Shown in pieces: positions 1 through 8,480 of a stretch of 22,626 nt of DNA. The stretch lies in assembly GCA_035630195.1 (NCBI GenBank), contig DASQLD010000284.1, positions 1 through 22,626 of the forward strand. The letters are read 5' to 3'. The notes under the pieces were generated by a model that saw nothing but the letters and a program-made list of their open reading frames with translations, was not told the DNA's origin and did not search any database. Each line of letters starts with the position of its first letter. The stretch's first letter is position 1. Source of the stretch: DASQDN01 sp035630195. Lineage in GTDB: Bacteria; Acidobacteriota; Terriglobia; Bryobacterales; Bryobacteraceae. The position numbers and the translations under genes are program-made.

Positions 1-3000
1 TTCACGATGCGAATCGTTGTCTGACCGGTGGGGCCGGGCTGCGCGACTCGAACGTTAGTCCACACGACAGAGCTTTCGCCTTGCTGCGCTTTGACCGCCC
101 TGTAGTAGCGCCGGACTGTAAAGAGGAGGTCTTCGACAAGAACGGCGCTGTCACCTCCGGGGGGCACATCTACGAACGCAGGCTCGTCGACGATGAGCAT
201 GGCTTCGCTTTGGCCGCTAGTGATGCGGCTCGTAATCTGTGTGTTGAGGAAGATCTGAAGATTTACGGCGCTCGTTTGGCCAGCGCTGCCACCGGTACAC
301 ACGATGAGGAGGTCGCCAACAAGTTCTGTGAAGCCTTCCGCTCTGAGCAACGGAGGAACACCGGCGCTGGCGCCGCACGTGAGAGGACCAGTCTGACCGG
401 GCCTCACAACGGTAAAGCCACCCTCAAGGACAACGACCTGCGGGCCTGTCGTGACGGTAACGGTGCGTATACCGAGTTCGGCAGCGTTTTGAATGCCTAT
501 TTGTACGACCATCGATGTCGGACTGTTTATCGTTATTGAACCTACGGTAATGCCAGCACCGAAGCTCACAGCAGAGAGATTGCTGAAAGCCACGTTAGTT
601 CCAGTGATCGTTACATTCAGGAGTGTCTGACCCTGGTAGCCGGTATTCGGAGTAACCCCAGTAATCTGTCCGGCGCCGCTCGCAACTAGAAATTTGCCGG
701 TTCCGGTGACGGCGGCGCCGTTCGTCGTCACGGTCACGTCCCTGGGACCAGGAGTGGCGTTTGCTGCGATTGTTATCTCGGCGGATAGAGCCGAAGGATC
801 GGAGACGGTGACCGAGTTGACGGTGATACCTGCGCCGAAGCTGACAGTCGATCCGGAGGTAAAGTTCGTATTCGAAGCGCGGATAAACACTGTCAGACTC
901 TGCCCGGGCTGACCCACTCCCGGAAAGACGCTGTCTATCGCGGGAACACCCGCTGTTACCGCGAAGGCATTGACTGCGGTGAGGGGTGTGCCGCCGGTTG
1001 TTACCGTCACATCTCTCGATCCGATGGTAGCGCCAGGAGCGATAGATAAGTTTACGGTCAAATTCGTTGGGCCGCCGACCGATATGGAATTGATCGTTAT
1101 GCCCGCGCCGAAATTCACGGACGAGGCCGCTGAAAAGTTGGTGTTTGAGCCAGTGATCGTGACGCTGAGGCTCTGACCCTGGTGTCCGCTGTTCGGGGCT
1201 ACATTGGTGATCGCGGCAGACGACGGCGTCACGGAAAAGAGTCCTGTGCCGGTCACAGGTGTTCCGGCCGTTGTCACAACAAGGTCTCGCGACCCGAGAA
1301 CGGCGTTGGCGGCGATCGTGATGTTGGCAGTAATGGAGGTCGTGCTATTGACGGCTACGGAATCAACGGTAATGCCGGTACCCAGGCTTACCGTCGAACC
1401 GACCGCGAAGTTGGTGTTGGCGCCAAGAATCGTGATCGCGAGGCTTTCCCCTTGTTTGCCGGTCGACGGTGTGACTGAAGTGAGTTGTTGTGGCTCGGCG
1501 GCGTTGACTGTGAACAAGCCTGAGCCTGTCAACGGAACGCCTTGTGTCGTGACAGTGACGTCGCGTGGACCGACCGTTGCGCCTGCGTCGATGGCTATAT
1601 TCGCGGTCAAGCTGGTTGCGCTGTTGAACGTCACAGAGTTGACTGTGACTCCTGCGCCGAAGCTTACTGACGAAGCTGCAGAGAAGCTGGTGTTTGAACC
1701 CGTAATGTTGACCGGAATCGTCTGTCCCTGCCGGCCGCTGGCCGGAGAGATCTGCGTGATTTGAGGATTCGAGGCCGTAACACTGAACAGATTTCCGCCG
1801 GTAACCGGAACGCCGGCTGTCGTGACAATCACATCACGCGGTCCGACAGTTGCGTTTGCCGCCACTGTGAGGTTGGCTGTGAGGACGGTAGCACTGCTAA
1901 AGATCACGCTGTTGACCGTAACTCCCGGGCCGAGGCTTACAATCGAAGTCGACGTAAAGTTCGTATTCGATCCGGTGATTGTCGTGGTCAAAGTTTGTCC
2001 CTGCTGAGCGGTTGCCGGCGAGATTGACGTGATCACCGCCGGGGACGTTGTGATGCTGAACAACCCCGATCCCGTCAGTGGTCCGCCGCTGGTGGTGACT
2101 GTGACATCTCGAGGTCCCGGCGTGGCGCCCGCTGCAACGGAAATCGCTGCGGTCAAACTTGTCGGACTGATGAAGTTGACACTATTGACCGTCACGCCTG
2201 CGCCAAAACTCACGGTTGATCCTGCGTTGAAGGTCGTATTCAAGCCCGTGATGCTCACGCTCAGAGTTTGATTCTGTTGAGCGGTTGGCGGACTGACGCT
2301 GCTGATCTGCTGCGCAGCAGCGGTCACGCTGAACAGTCCAACGCCGGTAACAGGCGTACCGCTCGTTGTGACTGTCACATCTCGCGCTCCGACCGTCGCG
2401 CCCGGAGCAATCGTAATGTTTGCTGTCAGGCTGACTGTGCTGTTGAACGTCACCCCATTGACCGTGATGCCGCTGCCAAAGTTGACAGTCGATCCGGCAG
2501 TGAAGTTGGTATTCGATCCCGCGATGGTGACGCTCAATGTTTGGCCTTGTGGACCCGAGGGAGGTGTCACGCTCGTGATCTGCGCCGGGACGGCGGTGAC
2601 CGTGAAAAGCCCTGCTCCGGTGACCGGAGAGCCCGACGTAGTGACCGTAACGTCGCGGGGTCCCGCAGTTGCGCTTGCGTTGATTGTGATACTGGCGCCA
2701 AGACTGGTTGCGCTATTGAACGAGACTGAGTTCACTGTCACTCCAGAGCCGAACGTGACGGTCGAAGCGGCAGTGAAATTCGTTCCTTGACCCGTGATCA
2801 CAACGTTGAGAGTCTGGCCTTGCTCGCCCGTACCTGGCGTGACGCTCGTAATTTGTTGCGGAGGGGCTTGGAGCACCGTGAAGAGATTCGTTCCAACGAC
2901 GGGAACTCCGTCGGTAGTGACCGTCACGTTGCGAGCGCCCAGTGTTGCGGACGCGTCGATTCGGATGTTCGCAGTCACGCTCGTTGCGTTGTTGAACTGT

Positions 3001-5534
3001 ACTGAATCGACGACGATGCCGGTACCAAAGCTCAGGATTGACGTAGGAGAGAAGCTCGTGTTTTGTCCGGTGATCACAACGGCTAGAGATTGTCCCTGGG
3101 TTGCAGTGGCGGGCGCCGCTGAAATAATGCGCGGAGTCGCGACGGCGCTAAAGAGACCGATACCCGTGACGGGAACGCCGTTAGTTGTGACAGTGACATC
3201 TCGCAGACCTGGCGTTGCGCCGGCGTCTATCGAGATGTTCGCAGTGAGGCTCGATGCGCTATTGAAGCCGACGGAGTTGACACTAATTCCAGGGCCGAAG
3301 CTGACAGTGGAGGCCGGCGTGAAGCTTGTATTTAAGCCTGTGATCGTCACGCTGAGACTCTGGCTCTGCTGAGCCGAGTTCGGACTGACACTCGTTATCT
3401 GCGCCGGAGCCGAGCTCACGGAAAAGAGCGATGGCCCGATTAAGGGAACGCCGCCGGTGATGACCGTGACGTCTCTCGCGCCTGGTGTAGCGGATGACTG
3501 AATGGATATGTTCGCGGTGAGACTCGTGGGTCCGTTGAATGTGACGCCGTTGACTGCGATACCAGCCCCGAAGCTTACTGTTGAACCTGCATTGAAGTTC
3601 GTGTTCGAACCGGTAATGAGAACGTTTTGTGTCTGGTTCTGCAGACCGCTATTCGGCGACACGCTCAGAATCAAGGGTGCTCCGGTGACGGCGAACGCGT
3701 TTGCCTGGAAAACGGGCTCTACGCCGTTCACGTCGACGGTACGAGCGCCGACGGTAGCGCCTGGAGCGATTGTCAGTGTGGCGCGTGCTGTGGTTGGCGA
3801 TAGGATTTCCAACGGACCAAAAGCATTCTGAGCCGCTCCGCCAACCGAGATTCCGGCTCCGAAACGAGCGGTGGATCCACTGGGAAATGTTGTATTGATC
3901 CCGGTAATGACAACTTGAATGACTGAGCCTTGCGCGCTTGAGGTTGGGTTCAGAGTAAAGCTCGGTCCGACATTGACCGTCAGTGGCAGCGAGTTTCCGC
4001 TGACATACCCGGCGCCTGACACAGTCACGCTGTAAACGTCAGACGGAGTGCCCGCTGGGATATTGAAGTTGATCGTTCGAGTTCCGCCGGATCCGACTAC
4101 TGAGATCGCCGGAACGCTAATCGGGCTGCCGCCGCTTGTGGGAGTGAGTGTTACCGTCATCGGCGGCGCAGTCCCTACGAACCCACTTGCTGAAATCGCA
4201 ATTGGCGCGCCTGGGTTAGCGGCAGGAGGATTGACACTGATGAGTGTCAATGTCAGCACGCCCGAAAGCACGGTAAATGCGTTGGCTTGACTGAGATTAT
4301 CGAGCCCCGCGACATCCACTGTGCGTCCGCCGATCGCAGCGCCACCGCTAATCACGATCGTCGCGATTGCAGTCCCATTCGGCTGCGTCATGATCGGGCC
4401 GAACTGGCCTTCCGGTTGTCCGCCGACGGATATCCCCGGTCCGAATCGGGCCGTGCTGCCAATCGGGAAAGACGTGTTCGTACCGGTGATTACCACCTGT
4501 AAAGTTGCGCCTGTGGAGCCTGAATTCGGGCTTAGCGTGAAGCTGGGTGGAACATTCACGGTCAGCGGCAGCGAGTTGCCACTGATATAGCCAGTACCCG
4601 AAGCGGTGACGTTGTATACACCGGCTGCGATTACGCCGGGAATGTTGAAATTGATCGTCCGAACTCCAGCCGATCCGACGACGGAGATCGCGGGGACATT
4701 GACGGGGGCGCCGCCTGCAGTTGGAGTCAGCGTCACCGTCATGGGTGGAGCAACACCGGAGAAACCACTGGCAGAGATGGAAATGGTTCTGCCGGGATTT
4801 CCAGACGGCGGATTAACGCTAAGAAGTGTCAGGATTTGGCCACCGCTGCTGACCGTGAACGCGTTTGCCCGAGTCATCACGTCAAGCCCGGTCACATCAA
4901 CCGTGCGTATTCCGATGGCAGCTCCGGCGCTGATCACGAGCGTTGCGATCGCAGTGCCGTTGGGTTGCGTGACAACTGGTCCAAACTGACCCTCGGCACT
5001 GCCGCCTACGGAAATGCCTGGGCCAAAGCGAGCTGTCGTGCCATTTGGGAACGATGTATTGGAGGATGGCGTGATCGTGACTTGGACTGTCGACGCTGTG
5101 CTGCCGCTAGCAGGGTTCAGAGAAAACGATGGCGGCAGATTGACAACGATTGGAAGTGTGTTGACGCTGGCGTAGCCAGGCCCGGAGACGCTCACCTGAT
5201 AATTGCCGGCTGCAATGACGCTTGGCAGATTGAAATTGACAGGCCGAATGCCACCGGTTCCAGGCGTAACGGCAGAGACTAGCACGGGCGCGCCGGACGG
5301 GACAGGGGTCAATGTCACGGTCATCCCTGGCGAGGCTATTCCGCTCTGAAATCCCCTGGTGGAGATGGACATTGTTCGTCCAGGATTGCCGGACGAGGGA
5401 TTCACGCTCAGCAAAGTCAGCGGGGTGATGTTTTGCGCGTATAGAGGTGTGAGGGCCGAAGCGACAAAAAGCGCCACGAGCGCTCGACAGAATGTTGGGG
5501 CTGCGGTCGTAGAGAACGAATGAGATGGTAACAA
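1..5534 (-). CDS. Giant secreted Ig/IPT-like repeat protein (3' end outside window)
   Basis: I read this frame end to end on the minus strand and found no stop from 5534 to base 1, giving at least 1,844 codons; the C-terminus lies beyond the window. An in-frame TAA lies a short way upstream. The only plausible start after it is the TTG at 5534, preceded by AGGGA. The N-terminus is a signal peptide: MLPSHSFSTTAAP, a hydrophobic stretch ALVALFVASALTPLYA, then QN. The mature protein starts with three units of about 195 residues (SVNP...GNPGRT...), followed by about twelve units of about 91 residues (ITSVTP..G.QGQTL...NFTAGSTVNFG...RDVTVTT). A different C-terminal region begins near base 385 (CGASAGVPPLLRAEG, then VGDLLIVCTGG). 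The repeats resemble IPT/TIG or other Ig-like beta-sandwiches of secreted acidobacterial proteins. A role in the cell envelope or adhesion is inference. It is transcribed divergently from the kinase at 5752. Confidence 0.85.
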   Translation of the reverse strand, partial: MLPSHSFSTTAAPTFCRALVALFVASALTPLYAQNITPLTLLSVNPSSGNPGRTMSISTRGFQSGIASPGMTVTLTPVPSGAPVLVSAVTPGTGGIRPVNFNLPSVIAAGNYQVSVSGPGYASVNTLPIVVNLPPSFSLNPASGSTASTVQVTITPSSNTSFPNGTTARFGPGISVGGSAEGQFGPVVTQPNGTAIATLVISAGAAIGIRTVDVTGLDVMTRANAFTVSSGGQILTLLSVNPPSGNPGRTISISASGFSGVAPPMTVTLTPTAGGAPVNVPAISVVGSAGVRTINFNIPGVIAAGVYNVTASGTGYISGNSLPLTVNVPPSFTLSPNSGSTGATLQVVITGTNTSFPIGSTARFGPGISVGGQPEGQFGPIMTQPNGTAIATIVISGGAAIGGRTVDVAGLDNLSQANAFTVLSGVLTLTLISVNPPAANPGAPIAISASGFVGTAPPMTVTLTPTSGGSPISVPAISVVGSGGTRTINFNIPAGTPSDVYSVTVSGAGYVSGNSLPLTVNVGPSFTLNPTSSAQGSVIQVVITGINTTFPSGSTARFGAGISVGGAAQNAFGPLEILSPTTARATLTIAPGATVGARTVDVNGVEPVFQANAFAVTGAPLILSVSPNSGLQNQTQNVLITGSNTNFNAGSTVSFGAGIAVNGVTFNGPTSLTANISIQSSATPGARDVTVITGGVPLIGPSLFSVSSAPAQITSVSPNSAQQSQSLSVTITGLNTSFTPASTVSFGPGISVNSVGFNSASSLTANISIDAGATPGLRDVTVTTNGVPVTGIGLFSAVATPRIISAAPATATQGQSLAVVITGQNTSFSPTSILSFGTGIVVDSVQFNNATSVTANIRIDASATLGARNVTVTTDGVPVVGTNLFTVLQAPPQQITSVTPGTGEQGQTLNVVITGQGTNFTAASTVTFGSGVTVNSVSFNSATSLGASITINASATAGPRDVTVTTSGSPVTGAGLFTVTAVPAQITSVTPPSGPQGQTLSVTIAGSNTNFTAGSTVNFGSGITVNGVTFNSTVSLTANITIAPGATVGARDVTVTTSGTPVTGVGLFSVTAAAQQISSVSPPTAQQNQTLSVSITGLNTTFNAGSTVSFGAGVTVNSVNFISPTSLTAAISVAAGATPGPRDVTVTTSGGPLTGSGLFSITTSPAVITSISPATAQQGQTLTTTITGSNTNFTSTSIVSLGPGVTVNSVIFSSATVLTANLTVAANATVGPRDVIVTTAGVPVTGGNLFSVTASNPQITQISPASGRQGQTIPVNITGSNTSFSAASSVSFGAGVTVNSVTFNSATSLTANIAIDAGATVGPRDVTVTTQGVPLTGSGLFTVNAAEPQQLTSVTPSTGKQGESLAITILGANTNFAVGSTVSLGTGITVDSVAVNSTTSITANITIAANAVLGSRDLVVTTAGTPVTGTGLFSVTPSSAAITNVAPNSGHQGQSLSVTITGSNTNFSAASSVNFGAGITINSISVGGPTNLTVNLSIAPGATIGSRDVTVTTGGTPLTAVNAFAVTAGVPAIDSVFPGVGQPGQSLTVFIRASNTNFTSGSTVSFGAGITVNSVTVSDPSALSAEITIAANATPGPRDVTVTTNGAAVTGTGKFLVASGAGQITGVTPNTGYQGQTLLNVTITGTNVAFSNLSAVSFGAGITVGSITINSPTSMVVQIGIQNAAELGIRTVTVTTGPQVVVLEGGFTVVRPGQTGPLTCGASAGVPPLLRAEGFTELVGDLLIVCTGGSAGQTSAVNLQIFLNTQITSRITSGQSEAMLIVDEPAFVDVPPGGDSAVLVEDLLFTVRRYYRAVKAQQGESSVVWTNVRVAQPGPTGQTTIRIV
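403..3680 (-). repeat. About twelve tandem ~91-residue Ig/IPT-like repeats
   Basis: The segment encoding RDVTVTT.G.PVTG recurs every 270-276 bases, near 3463, 3187, 2917, 2641, 2368, 2095, 1822, 1548, 1276, 1003 and 727, with a weaker copy near 440. Units share NTNFTAGSTVNFGSG.TVN and SLTANITI.....GARDV but differ at the DNA level. This is an old, protein-level array. The plus-strand open frames across it are antisense shadows. Confidence 0.8.
3690..5440 (-). repeat. Three tandem ~195-residue protein repeats
   Basis: The motif S-V-N-P followed by GNPGRT or a variant recurs with its Asn codon at about 5400, 4812 and 4230, a spacing of 588 and 582 bases. Each unit has two halves: MTVTLTP...NFN.P..IAAG.Y.V..SG.GY, then PSFTL.P.SGS....V.IT..NTSFP.GSTARFG.GISVGG...RTVDV.G. 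The second half is a diverged relative of the shorter repeats downstream. Confidence 0.8.
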
Positions 5535-5606
5535 GGTTTCCCTGCGAAGGTAAAAATCGAAGGACTCGGATAAGTACTGCCGGATTATAGCTTTTCCTTA
5601 CTACAA

Positions 5607-5664
5607 GTTGCAAGGAATCTCCTAGGTGGTAAGAGATCCCCGCAACTGATCCCCGCACAGTTGC
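5607..5664. promoter_or_regulatory. Nested direct and inverted repeats in the divergent spacer
   Basis: GATCCCCGCA occurs twice (5635-5644 and 5648-5657), 13 bp apart. GCAACTG (5642-5648) and CAGTTGC (5658-5664) form a perfect 7-bp inverted repeat. GTTGCAAGGAATCTC (5607-5621) is an imperfect complement of 5633-5646. The GCAAC at 5642 could therefore pair with either of two GTTGC copies. The block sits between the divergent giant-protein and kinase genes, so it could be an operator or a leader structure; this is inference. Confidence 0.4.
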
Positions 5665-5751
5665 CCTGGGCGCTACCCGCGAATGAGGTGACGAAGAAAC
5701 ATAGAGGGGACGAAAACGTTTTCGGCAGGTTACGATTGTAGTGCGCGACAC

Positions 5752-8328
5752 ATGTCAACGGATTGGGCCACAGTAAAGGGTCTGCTCGAGGAGTGCCTCG
5801 ACCAGCCGTCAGCGAATCGCATGCGCTTCCTCGAAGCAGCATGTCCCGATCCAAGTGTGCGTGAAGAAGTCGCGTCTCTACTGGCCGCGCACAGCGACGC
5901 TACCGACTTTCTCGAAGAAGCCGGTCCCGTACAAGGAAAATTCCTTTCCGCATTCGATTCCGGAGCTTTAGCCGGACATCGGATCGGCGTGTATCGCCTG
6001 GAAGAAGAGGTGGGCCGGGGCGGTATGGGTACTGTGTACCGCGCTGTGCGAGACGACGACGAATTCCAGATGGTGGTCGCGATCAAGATCGTGAGCCGCG
6101 GTATGGATACGGACATGGTTTTGCGCCGGTTCCGGACCGAGCGGCAGATTCTGGCGTCTCTCGATCATCCGAACATTGCGCGCATTCTCGATGGCGGCAG
6201 CACTTCCTCCGGATTGCCGTACTTCGTCATGGAATATGTCGACGGCCTTCCGCTGACCGAGTTTTGCGACCGGCAGCGGCTGACCGTGACCGAGCGGCTG
6301 CGGCTCTTTCGCAAAGTCTGCGATGCCGTGGCATATGCGCATCGAAACTACGTCATTCATCGGGATCTGAAGCCCGGCAATATTCTGGTGACGAGTGAAG
6401 GGACTCCGAAACTCCTCGACTTCGGAATAGCGAAAATCGTCAAGGGGAATGAGGACGATCCAACCGTCACAGGCGCTGCTATGGCGACACCCGCCTATGC
6501 CAGCCCCGAACAGATTCGCGGTGGTTCGATCGGTGTCTCCAGCGACATTTACTCGCTTGGCGTGATCCTGTACGAGTTACTCACGGGCCATCGCCCCTAT
6601 CGGCTCCCGATGCGCGATTCCGAGGAGGTTGCCCGAGTAATTTGCGAGCGCGAACCAACCCGGGCCAGTACGGTGGTCGCGATCAAAGAAAAGATGGAGC
6701 CCAGTGACGGCGCCACCATCACTGTCGATCCCGGGCAGATTTCAAACTGCCGGCGTACAACTGTCGAGTCATTGAAGCGCCGGTTACGGGGTGATCTCGA
6801 TACAGTTGTATCGGTCGCCTTGCGGAAGGAACCGCACAGAAGGTATGCGTCGGTAGCGCAGCTTAGCGATGATCTCGATCGGTACCTGGAAGGGCGTCCG
6901 ATCCTCGCGCGGAAAGACAATGTCGCGTACCGTATGTCGAAGTTCGCGGCTCGGCATCCATTTGGAATGGCAGCCGGCGCGGCGACCTTTGTCTTACTGT
7001 GCGTTCTTTCTCTATACGCGTCCTGGGAGGCGAGCCGTCTTTCCCGGCGCATGGCCGAAGACCATCAATTGGCCAGCACGTTCCTGGTGGAGGTTCACGA
7101 CGCGATAGCTCATCTACCCGGCGCGACACCTGCGCGCGAGAAGCTACTACGCAAGTCGCTCGATTACCTCAACGGATTGACGCGCGACGCGGGAGAAGAT
7201 CCCGCGCTCCATCGGGCGCTTGCGACAGCTTACGAGAAATTTGCGGAATTGCAGGCCGGGGCAGTCGGAGCCGGGCTCGGCCGTTCTCATGAAGCGCTGG
7301 AGACCGCAAGGAAGGCGCAGGTTATTCGCGAGATGATGGCCAGAAAAAGCAACGACCTGGGCGTGCAACTGGAACTCGGGAACAACTATCTCCTGGCCGC
7401 GTTTCTGATTGGGCGCGCCAACAGCGCGGATGAGCGGCTTCAATATGACCGCAAGGCGCTCGCGATTGCCGAACGGCTATTCGCGGCGGACCCCAAGAAG
7501 CAGGAGTATATCGATATTCTGGCCAGAAGTCACACGAGTCTGGCGTACGGCTTGACGTTTTACGATCGCTGGGACGAGGCGCGAAAGCATTTTCGGCGTG
7601 CTCTAACGCTGCGAACCAACAATCTTCCTCAGGCCAAGGACGCCGTCAAGGCGCAACGCGATCTGGCGCGCATTCATTACCGGCTGGGCGCCGGGTATGC
7701 CCAAGCAGGCCAATCTTCGGAAGCCATCGGATATCTACGGCAAGCGCTAGCAATTCAGCAACCGCTCAGCAAGGGTTCTCCGAACGACGAGTCTTTGGCG
7801 TCTGAGACGGCGGCAAGCTATCACTTTCTCGGAGTTGCCTTGCGGCGTCTTGGGGACACAAAAGAAGCGATCGAAATGCTGAACGAAGCCATCTCCATAC
7901 GCGAAGTCAGTCTCTATCGCGATCCACAGAATGCGCGGTCACGTTCTCTGCTCGCCGGCAACTATGCCGAACGCGGCAGCGCTTTCCTGAACGCTGGTAG
8001 AAGCGATGACGCATTAAGAGACATTCGCAGGGCGGTCGAGTTGCAGACGACGATCATTGAGCTCGATCCCAAGGGCACAGCAGCACGCATCTCGATGGCA
8101 GATTATCAGAGCAGGCTCGGGGCGGCGAACACTCTTTTGGCACGCGAATCGAGTGGGGCGCGCGCTCAACAATACTGGCGGGAAGCGGCGAAATATTTCC
8201 GACGAGCGGACGCCCTTTTTGCCGCGATGTCGGGCGAGGGCCTGCTACTATCCGCGCAGATCAGGCAGGAAGCTCGCATGGCGGCGGAGGGCGCGGCCGA
8301 AGCGGCTCGCCACGTCGCTGAGAATTAA
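5752..8328 (+). CDS. PknB-type Ser/Thr protein kinase with membrane segment and TPR-like C-terminus
   Basis: 858 residues. An N-terminal helical region of about 75 residues precedes a complete Hanks-type kinase domain. Visible motifs are the glycine loop GRGGMGTVY (88-96), Lys112 in VAIK, HRDLKPGN with catalytic Asp205, DFG at 223-225 and an APE-like SPEQ. The kinase is therefore expected to be active. A single hydrophobic segment near 402-422 (FGMAAGAATFVLLCVLSLYA) should anchor it in the inner membrane, with the kinase in the cytoplasm. The following 430 residues are Ala- and Leu-rich helical pairs typical of TPR repeats, for example A-Y-A-Q-A-G-Q-S-S-E-A-I-G-Y-L. The TPR part would lie outside the membrane, which suggests sensing or partner binding. 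No strong ribosome-binding site precedes the ATG. Substrates cannot be read from the sequence. This architecture is common in Acidobacteriota. Confidence 0.93.
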   Translation: MSTDWATVKGLLEECLDQPSANRMRFLEAACPDPSVREEVASLLAAHSDATDFLEEAGPVQGKFLSAFDSGALAGHRIGVYRLEEEVGRGGMGTVYRAVRDDDEFQMVVAIKIVSRGMDTDMVLRRFRTERQILASLDHPNIARILDGGSTSSGLPYFVMEYVDGLPLTEFCDRQRLTVTERLRLFRKVCDAVAYAHRNYVIHRDLKPGNILVTSEGTPKLLDFGIAKIVKGNEDDPTVTGAAMATPAYASPEQIRGGSIGVSSDIYSLGVILYELLTGHRPYRLPMRDSEEVARVICEREPTRASTVVAIKEKMEPSDGATITVDPGQISNCRRTTVESLKRRLRGDLDTVVSVALRKEPHRRYASVAQLSDDLDRYLEGRPILARKDNVAYRMSKFAARHPFGMAAGAATFVLLCVLSLYASWEASRLSRRMAEDHQLASTFLVEVHDAIAHLPGATPAREKLLRKSLDYLNGLTRDAGEDPALHRALATAYEKFAELQAGAVGAGLGRSHEALETARKAQVIREMMARKSNDLGVQLELGNNYLLAAFLIGRANSADERLQYDRKALAIAERLFAADPKKQEYIDILARSHTSLAYGLTFYDRWDEARKHFRRALTLRTNNLPQAKDAVKAQRDLARIHYRLGAGYAQAGQSSEAIGYLRQALAIQQPLSKGSPNDESLASETAASYHFLGVALRRLGDTKEAIEMLNEAISIREVSLYRDPQNARSRSLLAGNYAERGSAFLNAGRSDDALRDIRRAVELQTTIIELDPKGTAARISMADYQSRLGAANTLLARESSGARAQQYWREAAKYFRRADALFAAMSGEGLLLSAQIRQEARMAAEGAAEAARHVAEN

Positions 8329-8330
8329 AG

Positions 8331-8390
8331 GGCCGATTGCAAATCGGCCGCAGCTTTCAAAGCTGCCCCACTGAGCTACAGAGCCGCAAA
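8331..8390 (-). other. tRNA-like palindromic element (possible tRNA relic)
   Basis: Read on the minus strand, GCGGCTCTGTAGCTCAGTGG resembles an acceptor 5' strand plus D-arm. Next comes a perfect 5-bp arm with 7-base loop (GCAGC-TTTGAAA-GCTGC), where an anticodon arm would be. The last arm is GCCGA-TTTGCAA-TCGGC, where a T-arm would be, but its loop lacks the usual TTCRA. The D-stem closure is weak, and no 3' acceptor strand pairs back to the 5' end. The element starts right after the kinase stop codon. It may be a degenerate tRNA, or just two tandem hairpins at the ends of convergent genes. Confidence 0.35.
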
Positions 8391-8425
8391 CCAAAGCAGA
8401 GGCGTTTCAGCGCTGCCTGAGAATG

Positions 8426-8477
8426 CTTCGACTCCAGCAGAGAATCTATGCAGTTGTAATACGATCAAGAGTCGAAG
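8426..8477 (-). terminator. Perfect 9-bp inverted repeat downstream of the selenoprotein gene
   Basis: CTTCGACTC (8426-8434) and GAGTCGAAG (8469-8477) are exact complements with a 34-base spacer. They begin 4 bases past the redoxin stop codon. The spacer is long and no T-run follows, so an ordinary intrinsic terminator is not well supported. A 3' stability hairpin is equally possible. Confidence 0.25.
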
Positions 8478-8480
8478 TAG

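Noticed and set aside
403..3680. Regular ~273-bp periodicity as a CRISPR or satellite array
   Set aside because: The period encodes a 91-residue protein unit with conserved residues and diverged DNA, and there are no short identical repeats with unique spacers.
690..4990. Many plus-strand open frames rich in Val, Thr and Pro
   Set aside because: They are antisense to one continuous minus-strand frame with a signal peptide and a clear protein repeat pattern; their own repetition only mirrors that array.
8331..8390. A tRNA-Sec gene: the plus strand shows a GCAGC-TTTCAAA-GCTGC arm with a UCA triplet next to a selenoprotein gene
   Set aside because: The UCA arises because the hairpin is palindromic. 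There is no long acceptor, no long variable arm and no matching D- or T-arm on that strand.
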